Of a stretch of DNA of 64,000 bases, positions 1-9,871 are shown in pieces. Numbering within the stretch: the stretch's first letter is position 1; every line of letters starts with the position of its first letter. A program made the position numbers and the translations under genes. Source of the DNA: Lysinibacillus parviboronicapiens. GTDB taxonomy: Bacteria; Bacillota; Bacilli; Bacillales_A; Planococcaceae. Where the stretch lies: assembly GCF_003049575.1 (NCBI RefSeq), contig NZ_PYWI01000016.1, forward strand, positions 37,049-101,048, written 5' to 3'. Below the pieces are notes generated by a model. The model saw only the letters and a list, made by a program, of their open reading frames with translations, was not told the DNA's origin and did not search any database.

Positions 1-857
1 TGGAGTTCTGGCATAATATCAAAATTCATTCCGTAAACACCTGCAATAAATGTTAACGGTATAAAGATCGTAGACACAATAGTTAATGTCATCATAATGC
101 CATTCATGCGGCTAGAACTCATCGCCATATAGCTATCCCGCATGTCTGCTGTAAGCTCACGATTAGATTCAACCATCTCTGTAAGTTTGACTAAATGGTC
201 GTGAATATCACCGAAATAGGCTCGTTCGGATTTTTTTAATGCGAAGCGGTAAGAACTTAGGATACGATATAAAAGATCCCGCATTGGTAATATGGTTCTT
301 CGTAAATGCAGTAAGTCACTACGAAATTCAAATACTATCTGCATCGCATTTAAACTGTTTTGATATGTCAGTTCATCTTCAAGTGCATTAAGATGATCTT
401 CGATTGTATAGACAAGTGGGAAATAGCTATCGACAATCTTATCAATTGTCTGATAGGTTAGAAATACAGTGCCACGTTCCCAATTCTTTGGTTGATCTTC
501 TAAAAGCTTTTGCACCTTATCTATTTCAGGCGCCTGGTTTTTATGGAAAGTAACGATAAACTTATCAGAGACAAAGATATTTATTTCCTCAGCTATTAGT
601 GTTTCCTCATTAAGTCTATGAATAACGAAAAAATGATAATCATCATAAAAATCGAGCTTTGGCCGTTGTAAACGCATTAAACAATCTTCAATGGCTAGTG
701 GATGAAAATGAAAAAACGTATCGAGTAATAATTCTTCTGCAGTAGTTGGGCAATTAAAATCAACCCAAAACCATTCAAAATTATTATTTTTAATATCTTC
801 AAGCGGAAATCCTTTTAATAATTGCTGATCTTTCGAAATGCCCATTGTGCGAATCAC
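1..857 (-). CDS. corA: CorA-family magnesium/divalent cation transporter (partial)
   Basis: The minus-strand frame runs off the left edge, so the C-terminus is missing; about 285 residues are visible. The last visible residues contain the CorA/Mrs2 signature GMN (in GVYGMNFD) at the end of the first transmembrane helix, preceded by a long acidic and helical cytoplasmic domain. Family members form pentameric inner-membrane channels for Mg2+ (some for Co2+ or Zn2+). The second transmembrane helix would lie outside the window. The chosen start is GTG at 857, five bases after a GAGGTGA ribosome site; GTG at 866 lies inside that site and ATG at 845 is a further alternative. The family call is secure, the exact substrate is not. 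Confidence 0.85.
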   Translation of the reverse strand, partial: MIRTMGISKDQQLLKGFPLEDIKNNNFEWFWVDFNCPTTAEELLLDTFFHFHPLAIEDCLMRLQRPKLDFYDDYHFFVIHRLNEETLIAEEINIFVSDKFIVTFHKNQAPEIDKVQKLLEDQPKNWERGTVFLTYQTIDKIVDSYFPLVYTIEDHLNALEDELTYQNSLNAMQIVFEFRSDLLHLRRTILPMRDLLYRILSSYRFALKKSERAYFGDIHDHLVKLTEMVESNRELTADMRDSYMAMSSSRMNGIMMTLTIVSTIFIPLTFIAGVYGMNFDIMPEL

Positions 858-1022
858 GGCATTCACCTCAATTCTATTTCTTCTATATAAATGGATGTTA
901 AATCCGCTGCTTCAAACATCTGCAAACGGGGCATTTATGGAAATGTGGTTGTATTTATTCAGTCGATTGTAACCAATTAAATTTATTAATTAAAAGTCGC
1001 TATCGGTCGCTAGTTCCTACTG

Positions 1023-1065
1023 ATGGGGATTTCGTTAGGTTTTACTCCGCGAATTTTTATCCCCA
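1023..1065. repeat. Short inverted repeat between corA and the methyltransferase gene
   Basis: The words TGGGGAT and ATCCCCA face each other about 30 bases apart just beyond the 3' end of the minus-strand methyltransferase gene. No T-run follows on either strand, so it is not a convincing intrinsic terminator. The rest of the interval between the two genes holds nothing I recognise. Confidence 0.35.
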
Positions 1066-1069
1066 ACTA

Positions 1070-1753
1070 TTAAGGTTTCTCTTTATAGCATACCCAACCA
1101 GCAAATAATGTTGTAGCAAAAAATCTGGACGGCTGTGTGAAGCCTGCTTGTTGTAGCAAAGATAAAATTTCCTCTTCCTGCATAAACGACAGAGCGCGAA
1201 TGGATTGCTCCATATTAGCCACTTCTACGGCTGAAAGTTTTGTGTATTGTAGCCAATAGGCACGCCATAAGTCAAACTGTAACTCGGTTTCAGTTGAGTT
1301 AAGCAACCCATATTTAGATACAAGGACAAATGGAGCTCCAGGTTTTAAATGCTTCACAATTTCTTTTAATGTCGCAAGTTTCTCTTCATATGTTTCGATA
1401 AAATGAAGAACTAGTATACAACTTGCAGCATCAAACTTTGTTGATGGTAGCGATGTTTCAAGTATAGTACCGTGACAAAAGGAAATATTATTAGGTAATG
1501 ATTTTAAGCGTTCTTCAGCAATCTGTAGCATTGCTTGTGCAGGATCTATCCCCACAAAGGACCAGCGAGGTCTTTGTTCAGCGAACTGTAAGATTTCATT
1601 ACCGCTTCCTGAGCCAAGTACTAAAAACGTAGCTTCCTCAGGCAAGTTCGCTCGATAAAAGGTTTGTGTTAAACGTAACATTGCATCATAGCTAGGCAAT
1701 GTACGTCGAATACCTTTTTCATATTCGTTTGCGAGTGTGTTATTAAATTCCAT
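1070..1753 (-). CDS. Class I SAM-dependent methyltransferase, substrate unknown
   Basis: This 227-residue protein has the class I methyltransferase fold signals: motif I LGSGSGNE at about residues 47-54, an acidic residue ending strand 2 in FVGIDPAQAM (about 67-76), and a motif IV-like segment AASCILVLHFI. No fused domain or signal peptide is seen, so it should be a soluble cytoplasmic enzyme using S-adenosylmethionine. The ribosome site upstream (AAAGG) sits about 14 bases from the ATG and looks weak. It is transcribed away from the ctsR region and has no obvious partner. The acceptor (small molecule, RNA or protein) cannot be read from the sequence. Confidence 0.75.
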   Translation of the reverse strand: MEFNNTLANEYEKGIRRTLPSYDAMLRLTQTFYRANLPEEATFLVLGSGSGNEILQFAEQRPRWSFVGIDPAQAMLQIAEERLKSLPNNISFCHGTILETSLPSTKFDAASCILVLHFIETYEEKLATLKEIVKHLKPGAPFVLVSKYGLLNSTETELQFDLWRAYWLQYTKLSAVEVANMEQSIRALSFMQEEEILSLLQQAGFTQPSRFFATTLFAGWVCYKEKP

Positions 1754-1873
1754 CGTGTTATCACATGCCTTTCAAAAAAATTTAAAAAAATTTATATGTG
1801 TATGAAACTATTTCGGGTATAGGTCCGTAAATAGTAGTACAAATAGCAAAAGACAAATTAAAAAGGAAGGTTG

Positions 1874-2188
1874 ATGATATATATGGAAACAAAATGGTCT
1901 AAGGTAATCATACATGCTAGTGCGTTTTTTGCACCATTTTTAGTACCGATTTTATTTTTCTTAATTAGTACTGATGAAGAAGTAAAGGGAATCTCTATTC
2001 AGGCATTGCTGTTCCAAATTGTAATGTGGGTATTAATTGCAATTGCCGGTATTTTAAGCTTTGTGTTAATCGGTTTACCGTTCTTACTAATTTTCGGTAT
2101 TATGACTTTTATCGTCCCAATTATCGGTATTGTGAAGGCTATATCTGACGAGCCTTGGCGTTATCCAATTGTTGGTCGCTGGGTATAA
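1874..2188 (+). CDS. DUF4870-like small membrane protein
   Basis: The product is about 104 residues with a hydrophobic layout typical of DUF4870/Tic20-like proteins: a first helix at about residues 12-33 (ASAFFAPFLVPILFF), then two close hydrophobic segments at about 45-70 and 73-90, and a short tail with KAISDEPWRYP. It should be an integral membrane protein of unknown function. The start is ambiguous: the AAGGAAGG site at 1863-1870 is close to ATG 1874 and far from ATG 1883, and a TTG at 1871 is in frame. The gene is monocistronic, since a strong terminator follows directly. Confidence 0.7.
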   Translation: MIYMETKWSKVIIHASAFFAPFLVPILFFLISTDEEVKGISIQALLFQIVMWVLIAIAGILSFVLIGLPFLLIFGIMTFIVPIIGIVKAISDEPWRYPIVGRWV

Positions 2189-2197
2189 TTTTTATAG

Positions 2198-2236
2198 ACG
2201 CAAGTATATGCTAGGTGCATATGCTTGCGTTTTTTC
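2198..2236 (+). terminator. Rho-independent terminator after the small membrane protein gene
   Basis: Two 14-base arms (2198-2211 and 2217-2230) pair with a single G-T wobble around a five-base loop, and a run of T follows. It separates the upstream gene from the ctsR operon. Confidence 0.9.
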
Positions 2237-2372
2237 TATAGGTGGAAAGGGTAGATATAAACATGAATTCTGTAGCACAACTCCCATCCGTGAAGTGTCG
2301 TGCCACGTTTGCTGATGATAAAACGTACTTTAGGGCATAATGACACTTAATCCTTTTCAATGTGCGTATTAA

Positions 2373-2402
2373 TTGCAATTATTTTCAAGCGTTCTGTATA
2401 AT
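2373..2402 (+). promoter_or_regulatory. Sigma-A promoter of the ctsR operon
   Basis: A TTGCAA -35 box (2373-2378) and a perfect TATAAT -10 box (2397-2402) are 18 bases apart. The expected transcription start falls inside the CtsR heptads that follow, which fits repression by steric block. Confidence 0.75.
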
Positions 2403-2404
2403 AT

Positions 2405-2431
2405 ACTCAAAGATAGTCAAAGATAGTCAAA
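2405..2431 (+). promoter_or_regulatory. CtsR operator, three tandem heptads
   Basis: Three heptads repeat every 10 bases: ACTCAAA (2405-2411), AGTCAAA (2415-2421) and AGTCAAA (2425-2431), separated by GAT. The known CtsR target is a direct repeat (A/G)GTCAAA-NAN-(A/G)GTCAAA. The last two heptads match fully and the first has one mismatch. The position over the transcription start predicts autorepression of ctsR-mcsA-mcsB-clpC, relieved by heat or protein-damage stress. Confidence 0.92.
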
Positions 2432-2461
2432 GTCAGTGTAGTTAGCGAGGTGTATTCCTAA

Positions 2462-2932
2462 ATGCGTAATATTTCAGACATCATAGAAGGCTACTTAAAG
2501 CAAGTACTTGAATTAGGTGGAGAAGGGCATATTGAAATTAAACGGAGTGAAATTGCTGATAAATTTCAATGTGTACCGTCACAAATAAATTATGTAATTA
2601 ATACAAGATTTACAGCTGAACGTGGTTACCTTGTTGAAAGTAAACGTGGTGGAGGTGGATACATTCGAATTTTACGTGTCCGTGCAAACTCACAAATTGA
2701 TTTGATTGATGATGTACTCTTGCAAATTGAAAGTGGGGCATCGCAAACAGTAGCAGAAGATTTAGTTTATCGTTTAATTGACGAGCAGGTAATTTCAAAA
2801 CGAGAAGCGAAATTAATGTTAGCGGCGGTTGATCGCTCAACATTAGATTTACAACTACCTTTACGGGATAACATTCGTGCGAGAATTCTACGTGCGATGT
2901 TAACGACCATTAAATACGAAAAGCAAAAGTAA
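2462..2932 (+). CDS. ctsR: Transcriptional repressor CtsR of class III heat-shock genes
   Basis: This 156-residue protein matches CtsR in length and sequence: an N-terminal winged helix-turn-helix (about residues 1-72) with the glycine-rich wing KRGGGGYIRI near residues 61-70, and a C-terminal helical dimerisation domain ending in REAKLMLAA and the basic tail. In B. subtilis the tetraglycine wing acts as the thermosensor, and CtsR is removed or inactivated through McsB/ClpCP. The ATG follows a GAGGTG site by about nine bases. It is first in its own operon behind the heptad operator, so it should autoregulate. Confidence 0.97.
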   Translation: MRNISDIIEGYLKQVLELGGEGHIEIKRSEIADKFQCVPSQINYVINTRFTAERGYLVESKRGGGGYIRILRVRANSQIDLIDDVLLQIESGASQTVAEDLVYRLIDEQVISKREAKLMLAAVDRSTLDLQLPLRDNIRARILRAMLTTIKYEKQK

Positions 2933-2945
2933 AGAGGTGATGGAA

Positions 2946-3491
2946 ATGATATGCGAACATTGCAAGCAGCGCAATGCGACAGTAACAGTAACACAAGTTC
3001 AAAATAGTCAGAAGGTGGAACATCATTATTGTGACGTCTGCGCTTCGCAGTTCCATCCATTTCATGCGGAGTTTAAGCAAGAACCGGTTTCAATTCAACA
3101 ACTACTTTCCAATTGGTTCGGCTCACCGACATGGCAACAAAAAGTTGGTGAAAAGCAACAAGCACCAACCCAACAACAAACGTGTCCACACTGTGGATTT
3201 ACGTATAAGCGCTTTTTAAAAGAGGGCAAATTCGGATGCCCAGGCTGTTATGATTCTTTTGCCGAGCATTTGCCAAAGCTCTTTAACCGTATTCAGGCTG
3301 GCCCTCAACATATTGGCAAAATGCCAGGCGCTCATAGCAATGTCTATGTTATAAAAAAACAAATAGAAGATATTCGTAAACGGATGAAAGATGCCGTAGA
3401 CGAAGAACAGTTTGAAGAGGCAGCGAAGCTTCGTGATGAGGCAAAGGAACTTGAGAGTCAGCTACAATTCGAAGGTGGTGATGTGTCGTGA
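2946..3491 (+). CDS. mcsA: McsA, zinc-finger activator of the McsB arginine kinase
   Basis: The 181-residue product carries paired CxxC zinc motifs: CEHC near residue 3, CDVC near 30, CPHC near 80 and CPGC near 99. A C-terminal UVR-type coiled coil follows (KRMKDAVDEEQFEEAAKLRDEA). McsA binds and stimulates McsB and modulates CtsR. I chose ATG 2946 because the AAAGAGGTG site lies six bases before it; an upstream in-frame GTG is inside that site. The stop codon overlaps the mcsB start, implying coupled translation. Confidence 0.95.
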   Translation: MICEHCKQRNATVTVTQVQNSQKVEHHYCDVCASQFHPFHAEFKQEPVSIQQLLSNWFGSPTWQQKVGEKQQAPTQQQTCPHCGFTYKRFLKEGKFGCPGCYDSFAEHLPKLFNRIQAGPQHIGKMPGAHSNVYVIKKQIEDIRKRMKDAVDEEQFEEAAKLRDEAKELESQLQFEGGDVS

Positions 3492-4597
3492 TGATTGAGC
3501 CTTTTTTAGAGCGGGCTACGCCTGTATGGATGCAAGTAGAAGATGATTATTCTGATATTGTCATTAGTACACGAATACGCCTTGCTCGGAATTTAGATGG
3601 ATATCGTTTCCCACTAGTTTTCTCAGAAGATGAAGCACTACAAGTGGAGCAAGCAGTGACACACGCCATTCAGGACAGTCCTAAACTCCATGAAAGGTAC
3701 TCTTATTTTGCCATAAAAGATTTAACACCATTACAACGACAAATTCTAGTTGAAAAACATTTAATTAGTCCACAGTTAGCGAAAAAAGAGCTAGTCGGCT
3801 CCATGCTGCTATCTGAGGATGAATCCATTAGCATTATGGTGAATGAAGAAGACCATTTACGCATTCAATGTATGACAGCAAGTTTTCAACTTCAAAAGGC
3901 ATACGAACAGGCCAATAAAATTGATCGTGCCTTAGAAGGGGTACTCCCCTATGCATTTCGAGATAATTTTGGCTATTTAACAAGTTGCCCAACGAATATT
4001 GGAACAGGATTACGGGCTTCTGTCATGATGCATCTCCCAGTCCTAACATTAACTGGTCAGATGAATCAAATAATAAATGCCATGACACGATTAGGAATGA
4101 CAGTTAGGGGAATATATGGAGAAGGTAGTGAAAACTTAGGGAATGTTTATCAAGTTTCAAATCAGATTACCTTAGGAAAAACAGAAGATGATATTTTAGC
4201 AGACATTCAAAGCGTTGCTGAAAAAATTATTCAAAAAGAGCGGCACGCAAGAGGTAAGTTGATGGATAAGGCGGAACTTGCCTTAGAAGATCGCATTTAC
4301 CGAGCTTTAGGTACGCTGACGCATGCGCGTATTTTAACGAGTGAGGAAGCGGCAACTTGCTTATCCAATGTACGCCTTGGGGTAGATTTACAATTGATTG
4401 ACGGCATAAAGGCCGCAACGTTAAATGAATGTATAGTCTGTATGCAACCTGGATTTTTACAGCATTATGCAGGTGAAGCACTGCCACCGTCCGAACGTGA
4501 TCGGGTACGAGCAAAGATGCTTCGTGAGGCATTATTTCAAGAAAATTTGAGTAAACCTACTATAGGGGGAAAAGGAGAGGATTCATATGATGTTTAA
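3491..4597 (+). CDS. mcsB: McsB protein-arginine kinase
   Basis: The protein (368 residues) has a phosphagen-kinase-like catalytic domain: [12 protein letters not shown] near residue 25, the NEEDHLRIQ loop near 118, and [18 protein letters not shown] near 165, which in characterised McsB surrounds the ATP and arginine site. McsB phosphorylates arginines on CtsR and on damaged proteins, marking them for ClpCP degradation. Its ATG lies in the overlapping TGATG with mcsA, and its end overlaps clpC by 11 bases. A GTG three bases upstream is an alternative start. Confidence 0.96.
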   Translation: MIEPFLERATPVWMQVEDDYSDIVISTRIRLARNLDGYRFPLVFSEDEALQVEQAVTHAIQDSPKLHERYSYFAIKDLTPLQRQILVEKHLISPQLAKKELVGSMLLSEDESISIMVNEEDHLRIQCMTASFQLQKAYEQANKIDRALEGVLPYAFRDNFGYLTSCPTNIGTGLRASVMMHLPVLTLTGQMNQIINAMTRLGMTVRGIYGEGSENLGNVYQVSNQITLGKTEDDILADIQSVAEKIIQKERHARGKLMDKAELALEDRIYRALGTLTHARILTSEEAATCLSNVRLGVDLQLIDGIKAATLNECIVCMQPGFLQHYAGEALPPSERDRVRAKMLREALFQENLSKPTIGGKGEDSYDV

Positions 4598-7031
4598 TCG
4601 TTTTACACAACGCGCACAAAAAGTATTACAGCTTGCACAGGAAGAGGCTATTCGTTGGAAACACGAATCAATAGGAACTGAGCATATTCTTTTAGGACTT
4701 ATTCGTGAAGGCGGGGGTATTGCAGCGAAGGCATTAGAAGCCATTGATATTAGCCCTCAAATGATTGAAGCAGGTATTGAAGAACTGGTTGGTAAAGGTA
4801 CAGAGGATGTTGGGCCAATCGTGCATTATACACCTCGTGCGAAAAAAGTAATTGAACTATCAGTCGATGAATCACGTAAATTAGGTCATTCGTATATCGG
4901 TACCGAGCATTTACTATTAGCGTTAATTCGTGAGGGCGAAGGTGTGGCAGCTCGCGTCTTAAACAATGCGGGTGTCGGTTTAAATAAAGCACGTCAGCAA
5001 GTATTATTGTTACTTGGTAACAATGACAATGCACAATCTGGACAGCAAGCAGCACAGGCTGCCAATACACCAACACTAGATAGCCTAGCGCGTGATTTAA
5101 CACAAATTGCACGTGAAGGCTCATTAGACCCGGTAATTGGTCGTAGTAAAGAAATAACGCGTGTTATCGAAGTATTATCGCGCCGTACAAAAAACAACCC
5201 TGTTTTAATTGGTGAACCAGGGGTAGGTAAAACGGCGATTGCAGAAGGTTTAGCACAGCAAATCATTAATAATGAAGTGCCAGAAATCCTTCGTGATAAA
5301 CGAGTAATGACCCTTGATATGGGGACGGTTGTGGCAGGCACAAAATACCGTGGTGAATTTGAGGACCGTTTGAAAAAAGTAATGGATGAGATTCGCCAAG
5401 CAGGTAATGTTATCTTATTCATTGATGAATTGCATACATTAATCGGTGCGGGTGGTGCAGAGGGTGCAATTGACGCATCAAATATTTTAAAACCATCTTT
5501 AGCACGCGGTGAGCTACAATGTATCGGCGCAACAACATTAGATGAGTATCGTAAATACATTGAAAAGGATGCCGCTTTAGAGCGCCGCTTCCAGCCAATT
5601 CAAGTAGATGAGCCAACGGTTGAAGAAGCTATTCAAATTATCCATGGCTTGCGTGATCGTTATGAGGCGCATCATCGTGTAAAAATCACAGATGAAGCTA
5701 TTGAGGCAGCAGCGAAAATGGGTGATCGCTATATTTCGGATCGCTTTTTACCAGATAAAGCAATTGATTTAATTGATGAAGCAGGTTCTAAAGTACGCTT
5801 ACGTTCATTTGCAGTGCCACCGAACTTAAAGGCATTGGAAGATAAGCTTGAAAATGTTCGTTCCGAGAAAAATGCAGCTGTTTCTGGTCAAGAATTTGAA
5901 AAAGCAGCTTCTCTAAGAGATACAGAGCAAAAGTTAAAAGATGAAATTGAAACAACCCGCAAAACCTGGAAAGAAGAACAGGGTAAAGCTGAATCTAAGG
6001 TAACTGTGGATGATGTTGCAGCGGTTGTATCGATGTGGACGGGAATCCCGGTAGCGAAAATCGCACATGAAGAATCAGCAAAACTTTTACAGCTTGAAGA
6101 GGAGTTACACAAACGCGTTGTTGGTCAAGGCGAAGCAGTAGAAGCAATCTCTCGTGCAATTCGTCGTGCAAGAGCAGGCTTAAAAGACCCAAAACGACCA
6201 ATTGGCTCATTCATTTTCCTTGGTCCTACAGGTGTCGGTAAAACAGAGCTAGCAAGAGCGCTTGCTGAGGTAATGTTCGGCGATGAAGATGCGATGATTC
6301 GTGTTGACATGTCTGAGTATATGGAGAAACATTCGACTTCACGTTTAGTCGGCTCACCTCCAGGCTATGTCGGCTTTGACGATGGTGGTCAGCTGACAGA
6401 GAAAGTTCGCCGTAAACCATATTCTGTTGTATTACTTGATGAAATAGAAAAAGCACATCCAGATGTCTTTAATATCTTATTACAAGTGCTTGAAGATGGC
6501 CGTTTAACAGATTCTAAAGGTCGTGTGGTTGATTTCCGAAATACGGTTGTTATTATGACATCTAACGTTGGTGCGGATGCATTAAAATATCAAAAAAATC
6601 TAGGCTTTAGTTTAGGTGGTTCTGAGTCGAAACATAAAGATATGAAGGGCACTATGTTAGAAGAGCTGAAAAAAGCTTTCCGCCCAGAATTCTTAAATCG
6701 TATTGACGAAATGATTGTCTTCCACTCATTAGAAAAAGGACACTTAAAAGAAATCGTATCGATGATGTCAAACGCTTTAACAAAACGTCTAAAAGAACAA
6801 GACATTTCGCTTGAGTTAACTGATGCAGCGCTTGAGAAAATCGCGGATGAAGGGTATGATCCACAATATGGTGCCCGCCCAATTCGTCGTGCGCTACAAA
6901 AACAAGTGGAAGACCGTCTATCGGAAGAGCTTCTTAAAGGCAATGTTGAAAAAGGAAATCAAGTTATTATCGATTATGTGAACGATGAGTTTGTGGTGAA
7001 GAAAAAAGAGGGCGTTTCGATTTCTAAATAA
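4587..7031 (+). CDS. clpC: ClpC AAA+ unfoldase of the ClpCP protease
   Basis: At 814 residues this has the full class I Hsp100 architecture: two Clp N repeats (1-145), D1 with Walker [10 protein letters not shown] near residue 209, a middle coiled coil with a UVR-like patch FEKAASLRD (about 430-440), D2 with Walker [10 protein letters not shown] near 546, and the LGF-type ClpP loop in KNLGFSLGG (about 670). It unfolds substrates for ClpP using adaptors such as McsB and MecA. The start MMFNRF agrees with B. subtilis MMFGRF and follows AAAGGAGAGG. A terminator closes the operon. Confidence 0.98.
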   Translation: MMFNRFTQRAQKVLQLAQEEAIRWKHESIGTEHILLGLIREGGGIAAKALEAIDISPQMIEAGIEELVGKGTEDVGPIVHYTPRAKKVIELSVDESRKLGHSYIGTEHLLLALIREGEGVAARVLNNAGVGLNKARQQVLLLLGNNDNAQSGQQAAQAANTPTLDSLARDLTQIAREGSLDPVIGRSKEITRVIEVLSRRTKNNPVLIGEPGVGKTAIAEGLAQQIINNEVPEILRDKRVMTLDMGTVVAGTKYRGEFEDRLKKVMDEIRQAGNVILFIDELHTLIGAGGAEGAIDASNILKPSLARGELQCIGATTLDEYRKYIEKDAALERRFQPIQVDEPTVEEAIQIIHGLRDRYEAHHRVKITDEAIEAAAKMGDRYISDRFLPDKAIDLIDEAGSKVRLRSFAVPPNLKALEDKLENVRSEKNAAVSGQEFEKAASLRDTEQKLKDEIETTRKTWKEEQGKAESKVTVDDVAAVVSMWTGIPVAKIAHEESAKLLQLEEELHKRVVGQGEAVEAISRAIRRARAGLKDPKRPIGSFIFLGPTGVGKTELARALAEVMFGDEDAMIRVDMSEYMEKHSTSRLVGSPPGYVGFDDGGQLTEKVRRKPYSVVLLDEIEKAHPDVFNILLQVLEDGRLTDSKGRVVDFRNTVVIMTSNVGADALKYQKNLGFSLGGSESKHKDMKGTMLEELKKAFRPEFLNRIDEMIVFHSLEKGHLKEIVSMMSNALTKRLKEQDISLELTDAALEKIADEGYDPQYGARPIRRALQKQVEDRLSEELLKGNVEKGNQVIIDYVNDEFVVKKKEGVSISK

Positions 7032-7087
7032 TGCTTCAACATATAGAAGTATGGAACTTAAGTACCCACTAAATTTTACTGTATGGA

Positions 7088-7124
7088 AAGGCAGCGAAGC
7101 CATAGTGCTAAGCTGTCTTTTTTT
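7088..7124 (+). terminator. Terminator after clpC
   Basis: The arms AGGCAGC (7089-7095) and GCTGTCT (7112-7118) pair with one wobble, with extra AGC/GCT pairing inside, followed by seven T. It separates the CtsR operon from radA. Confidence 0.8.
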
Positions 7125-7168
7125 ATGTAAAATAGAAATAAGAACAAATATTCGAGGTGATAGCAATT

Positions 7169-8545
7169 ATGGCGAAGAAAAAAACAAAATTTGTATGCTC
7201 GGGTTGTGGCTATGAATCTGCAAAATGGATGGGAAGATGTCCAGGGTGTGGGGAATGGAACAAGATGGTGGAAGAGGTCGAGGTGGTAGCGAAGGGACCA
7301 CGTGGAGCATTCCAGCATTCTGCAACAGTTACACAAAAGGCGCTACCAATTATGCAAATAGAGGCAGCAGAAGAGTCTCGCGTAGCAACAGAAATGGGCG
7401 AGTTGAATCGTGTTTTGGGTGGTGGTATTGTGCCTGGTTCTCTCGTATTAATCGGTGGAGACCCAGGGATTGGGAAGTCAACATTACTTTTACAGGTGTC
7501 AGCATTGTTGTCGAACAAAGGGCATCGAGTGCTTTATATTTCTGGTGAGGAATCGATTCGTCAAACGAAGCTACGTGCTGAGCGTTTAGGCGTGATGTCA
7601 CAGGAACTTTATATTTATTCGGAAACGAATTTAGAGTTGCTAAACCAAACAATTGACGATGTCCAGCCAAAGTTTGTTATCGTGGATTCTATTCAAACCG
7701 TATTCCATCCAGAAGTGACGAGTGCGCCTGGTAGTGTGTCACAGGTACGTGAATGTACAGCGGAGCTGATGCGTATTGCGAAAACAAAAGGGATTGCCAT
7801 TTTCTTGGTAGGACATGTGACGAAAGAGGGGCAAATTGCCGGTCCACGTATATTAGAGCATATGGTGGATACAGTGCTATATTTTGAGGGAGAACGTCAT
7901 CATAATCATCGGATTTTACGAAGTCAGAAAAATCGCTTTGGCTCTACAAATGAAATTGCTATTTTCGAAATGCTTCAAGGGGGCTTAAAGGAGGTATTAA
8001 ATCCATCTGAGCTGTTTTTACAGGAGCGTTCACAAGGTGCAGCAGGTTCAACAATTGTAGCCTCAATGGAAGGAACACGCCCAATTTTAGTAGAGATTCA
8101 ATCCCTGGTGACACCAACAAGCTTTAATTACCCAAAACGCATGGCAACCGGGGTGGATCAGAATCGCGTGCAATTACTGATGGCTGTACTTGAGAAACGT
8201 ATGGGGCTCATGCTGCAAGCGCAAGATGCATATATTAAGGTTGCTGGCGGTGTGAAGCTTGATGAACCAGCCATTGACCTTGCAGTGTTAACGAGCATTG
8301 TTTCAAGCTTTAAGGATCAGGCAGTCAGAGCTACAGATTGTTTTATTGGGGAAGTGGGATTAACCGGCGAGGTTCGCCGTGTCTCTCGTATCGAGCAACG
8401 TGTAATTGAAGCAGCAAAACTTGGTTTTAAACGTGCATTTATCCCTGCCTCTAATATCGGTGGCTGGGATTTCCCACAGGGTATTGAAATTGTTGGTGTT
8501 GAGACGATAAAAGATGCATTAAATGCTTCTTTTAGAGAGTTGTAA
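7169..8545 (+). CDS. radA: DNA repair ATPase RadA (Sms)
   Basis: The 458-residue length equals B. subtilis RadA. It has an N-terminal C4 zinc finger (CSGCGYES...CPGCGEW, about residues 10-30), a RecA-like core with Walker [10 protein letters not shown] near 97-105, the RadA signature KNRFG near 254, and a C-terminal Lon-protease-like domain. RadA drives branch migration of recombination intermediates and competence-related strand invasion. The start is ATG 7169, after a GAGGTGAT site; the in-frame GTG at 7157 lies inside that site. In B. subtilis disA follows; here it does not. Confidence 0.97.
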   Translation: MAKKKTKFVCSGCGYESAKWMGRCPGCGEWNKMVEEVEVVAKGPRGAFQHSATVTQKALPIMQIEAAEESRVATEMGELNRVLGGGIVPGSLVLIGGDPGIGKSTLLLQVSALLSNKGHRVLYISGEESIRQTKLRAERLGVMSQELYIYSETNLELLNQTIDDVQPKFVIVDSIQTVFHPEVTSAPGSVSQVRECTAELMRIAKTKGIAIFLVGHVTKEGQIAGPRILEHMVDTVLYFEGERHHNHRILRSQKNRFGSTNEIAIFEMLQGGLKEVLNPSELFLQERSQGAAGSTIVASMEGTRPILVEIQSLVTPTSFNYPKRMATGVDQNRVQLLMAVLEKRMGLMLQAQDAYIKVAGGVKLDEPAIDLAVLTSIVSSFKDQAVRATDCFIGEVGLTGEVRRVSRIEQRVIEAAKLGFKRAFIPASNIGGWDFPQGIEIVGVETIKDALNASFREL

Positions 8546-8551
8546 GAAATC

Positions 8552-8585
8552 GTGCATGTTGGACATAGCTCTGACATGCACTTTT
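8552..8585 (+). terminator. Probable terminator after radA
   Basis: GTGCATGT (8552-8559) and ACATGCAC (8574-8581) are perfect complements around a 14-base loop, followed by a short T-rich tract. The tail is weak, so termination may be partial. Confidence 0.6.
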
Positions 8586-8782
8586 ACTTCATCTTTTATT
8601 ACAAGTAGAGATAAATGTGCAATAAAAACCGATGAGAATTATCGGAGGACTTTGTATCTTTCATTAGACGAAGAAACTTCGCTGAAAGGGGAGGGGAAAT
8701 TTAAGGTAATTTCATGGGTTCAAGAAAGATTTTCTAGAGGAAACTATGTATAATCGAATATAAGAATAGGAGGTGACGGCTT
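8586..8782 (+). other. Leader between radA and yacL where disA is expected
   Basis: About 200 bases hold no credible gene. Two small hairpins can be drawn (CCGAT/ATCGG and CGAAG/CTTCG), and a TATAAT-like -10 box lies at 8749-8754 without a good -35 partner, so yacL may have its own promoter. I see no codons resembling the DisA cyclase domain. Confidence 0.5.
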
Positions 8783-9868
8783 GTGAAAAAATTTATTCAA
8801 ATTGCCTTTTTACTAATCGGAGGAGCTTTAGGCTTTGTTTTCTTACCGCCATTATACGAATTGCTTCATTTATCATCTAATCCTTGGCTTGATAATCCTT
8901 ACGTATCAGTAGCTTTAGGGGCACTTTTACTGTTTACATTATCGTTTGCATTTTCTGATTATTTTGTAAAGCTGATTACCTGGATGGAAGAGGTGCTGTT
9001 TAAAGTACCGGTTGGCGACTTATTATTTGGTACACTTGGGCTGATTATTGGACTTATTGTCGCTTATTTTTTAGGCTTTGCAATTGATAGTATACAGCTA
9101 CCGGTCATTACAGAAGTTTTACCAATTGTCCTGTCATTTGTCCTTGGATATTTAGGCTTTCGGGTTGGTTTTAAAAAACGTGATGAACTGCTACAGTTGT
9201 TTACGTTGCGCGGTCATAATGCCAAGAAAAAAGCAAATGAGGGGGCTGATGTGCCCGAAATTCGAGGTAGCTATAAGCTGTTAGATACAAGTGTTATTAT
9301 TGACGGGCGTATTGCGGATATTTCTGAAACAGGCTTTATCGAAGGGATTTTAGTGGTACCACAGTTTGTGCTAACGGAGTTACAGCATATAGCAGATTCT
9401 TCGGACACTTTAAAACGCACAAGGGGTCGCCGTGGTTTAGATATTTTAAAAAAACTGCAAGATGAACGCATGACGAAAGTTGAGATTACAGAAGAAGATT
9501 TTGAAGATGTGCAGGAAGTAGACTTAAAGTTAGTGCGTCTTGCGAAAAAAATGGGGAATGATACACAAATCGTCACAAATGACTTTAACCTTAACAAAGT
9601 GTGTGAATTACACCAAGTGAGAGTTTTAAATATAAATGATTTAGCGAATGCGGTGAAGCCTGTTGTTATTCCTGGCGAGGATATGCAAGTAGTTGTTATT
9701 AAGGACGGCAAGGAGCATAACCAAGGCGTTGCTTACTTAGATGATGGAACGATGATTGTTGTAGAAGGTGGCCGAAGCTATATAGGACAGGCAATTACAG
9801 TAACAGTAACCAGTGTTCTACAAACATCAGCTGGCCGTATGATTTTTGCTAAACCAAAGGATGATTAG
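8783..9868 (+). CDS. yacL: PIN and TRAM domain membrane protein YacL
   Basis: The 361-residue protein starts with four hydrophobic helices (about residues 5-25, 40-57, 73-96 and 106-128), followed by a PIN nuclease-like domain beginning LLDTSVIIDGRIAD near 174 with conserved acidic residues, and a C-terminal TRAM domain near 290-350 that probably binds RNA. It should be a membrane-anchored RNase-like protein; no substrate is established as far as I know. The GTG start follows AGGAGGTGA by about seven bases. The gene sits directly before ispD as in B. subtilis. Confidence 0.93.
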   Translation: MKKFIQIAFLLIGGALGFVFLPPLYELLHLSSNPWLDNPYVSVALGALLLFTLSFAFSDYFVKLITWMEEVLFKVPVGDLLFGTLGLIIGLIVAYFLGFAIDSIQLPVITEVLPIVLSFVLGYLGFRVGFKKRDELLQLFTLRGHNAKKKANEGADVPEIRGSYKLLDTSVIIDGRIADISETGFIEGILVVPQFVLTELQHIADSSDTLKRTRGRRGLDILKKLQDERMTKVEITEEDFEDVQEVDLKLVRLAKKMGNDTQIVTNDFNLNKVCELHQVRVLNINDLANAVKPVVIPGEDMQVVVIKDGKEHNQGVAYLDDGTMIVVEGGRSYIGQAITVTVTSVLQTSAGRMIFAKPKDD

Positions 9869-9871
9869 GAA

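Noticed and set aside
2405..2431. Short tandem repeats as a CRISPR-like array
   Set aside because: The unit is 10 bases with no variable spacers and matches the CtsR operator.
8523..8753. 76-codon frame in the radA-yacL gap
   Set aside because: It starts inside the end of radA, has no ribosome site and no protein-like pattern.
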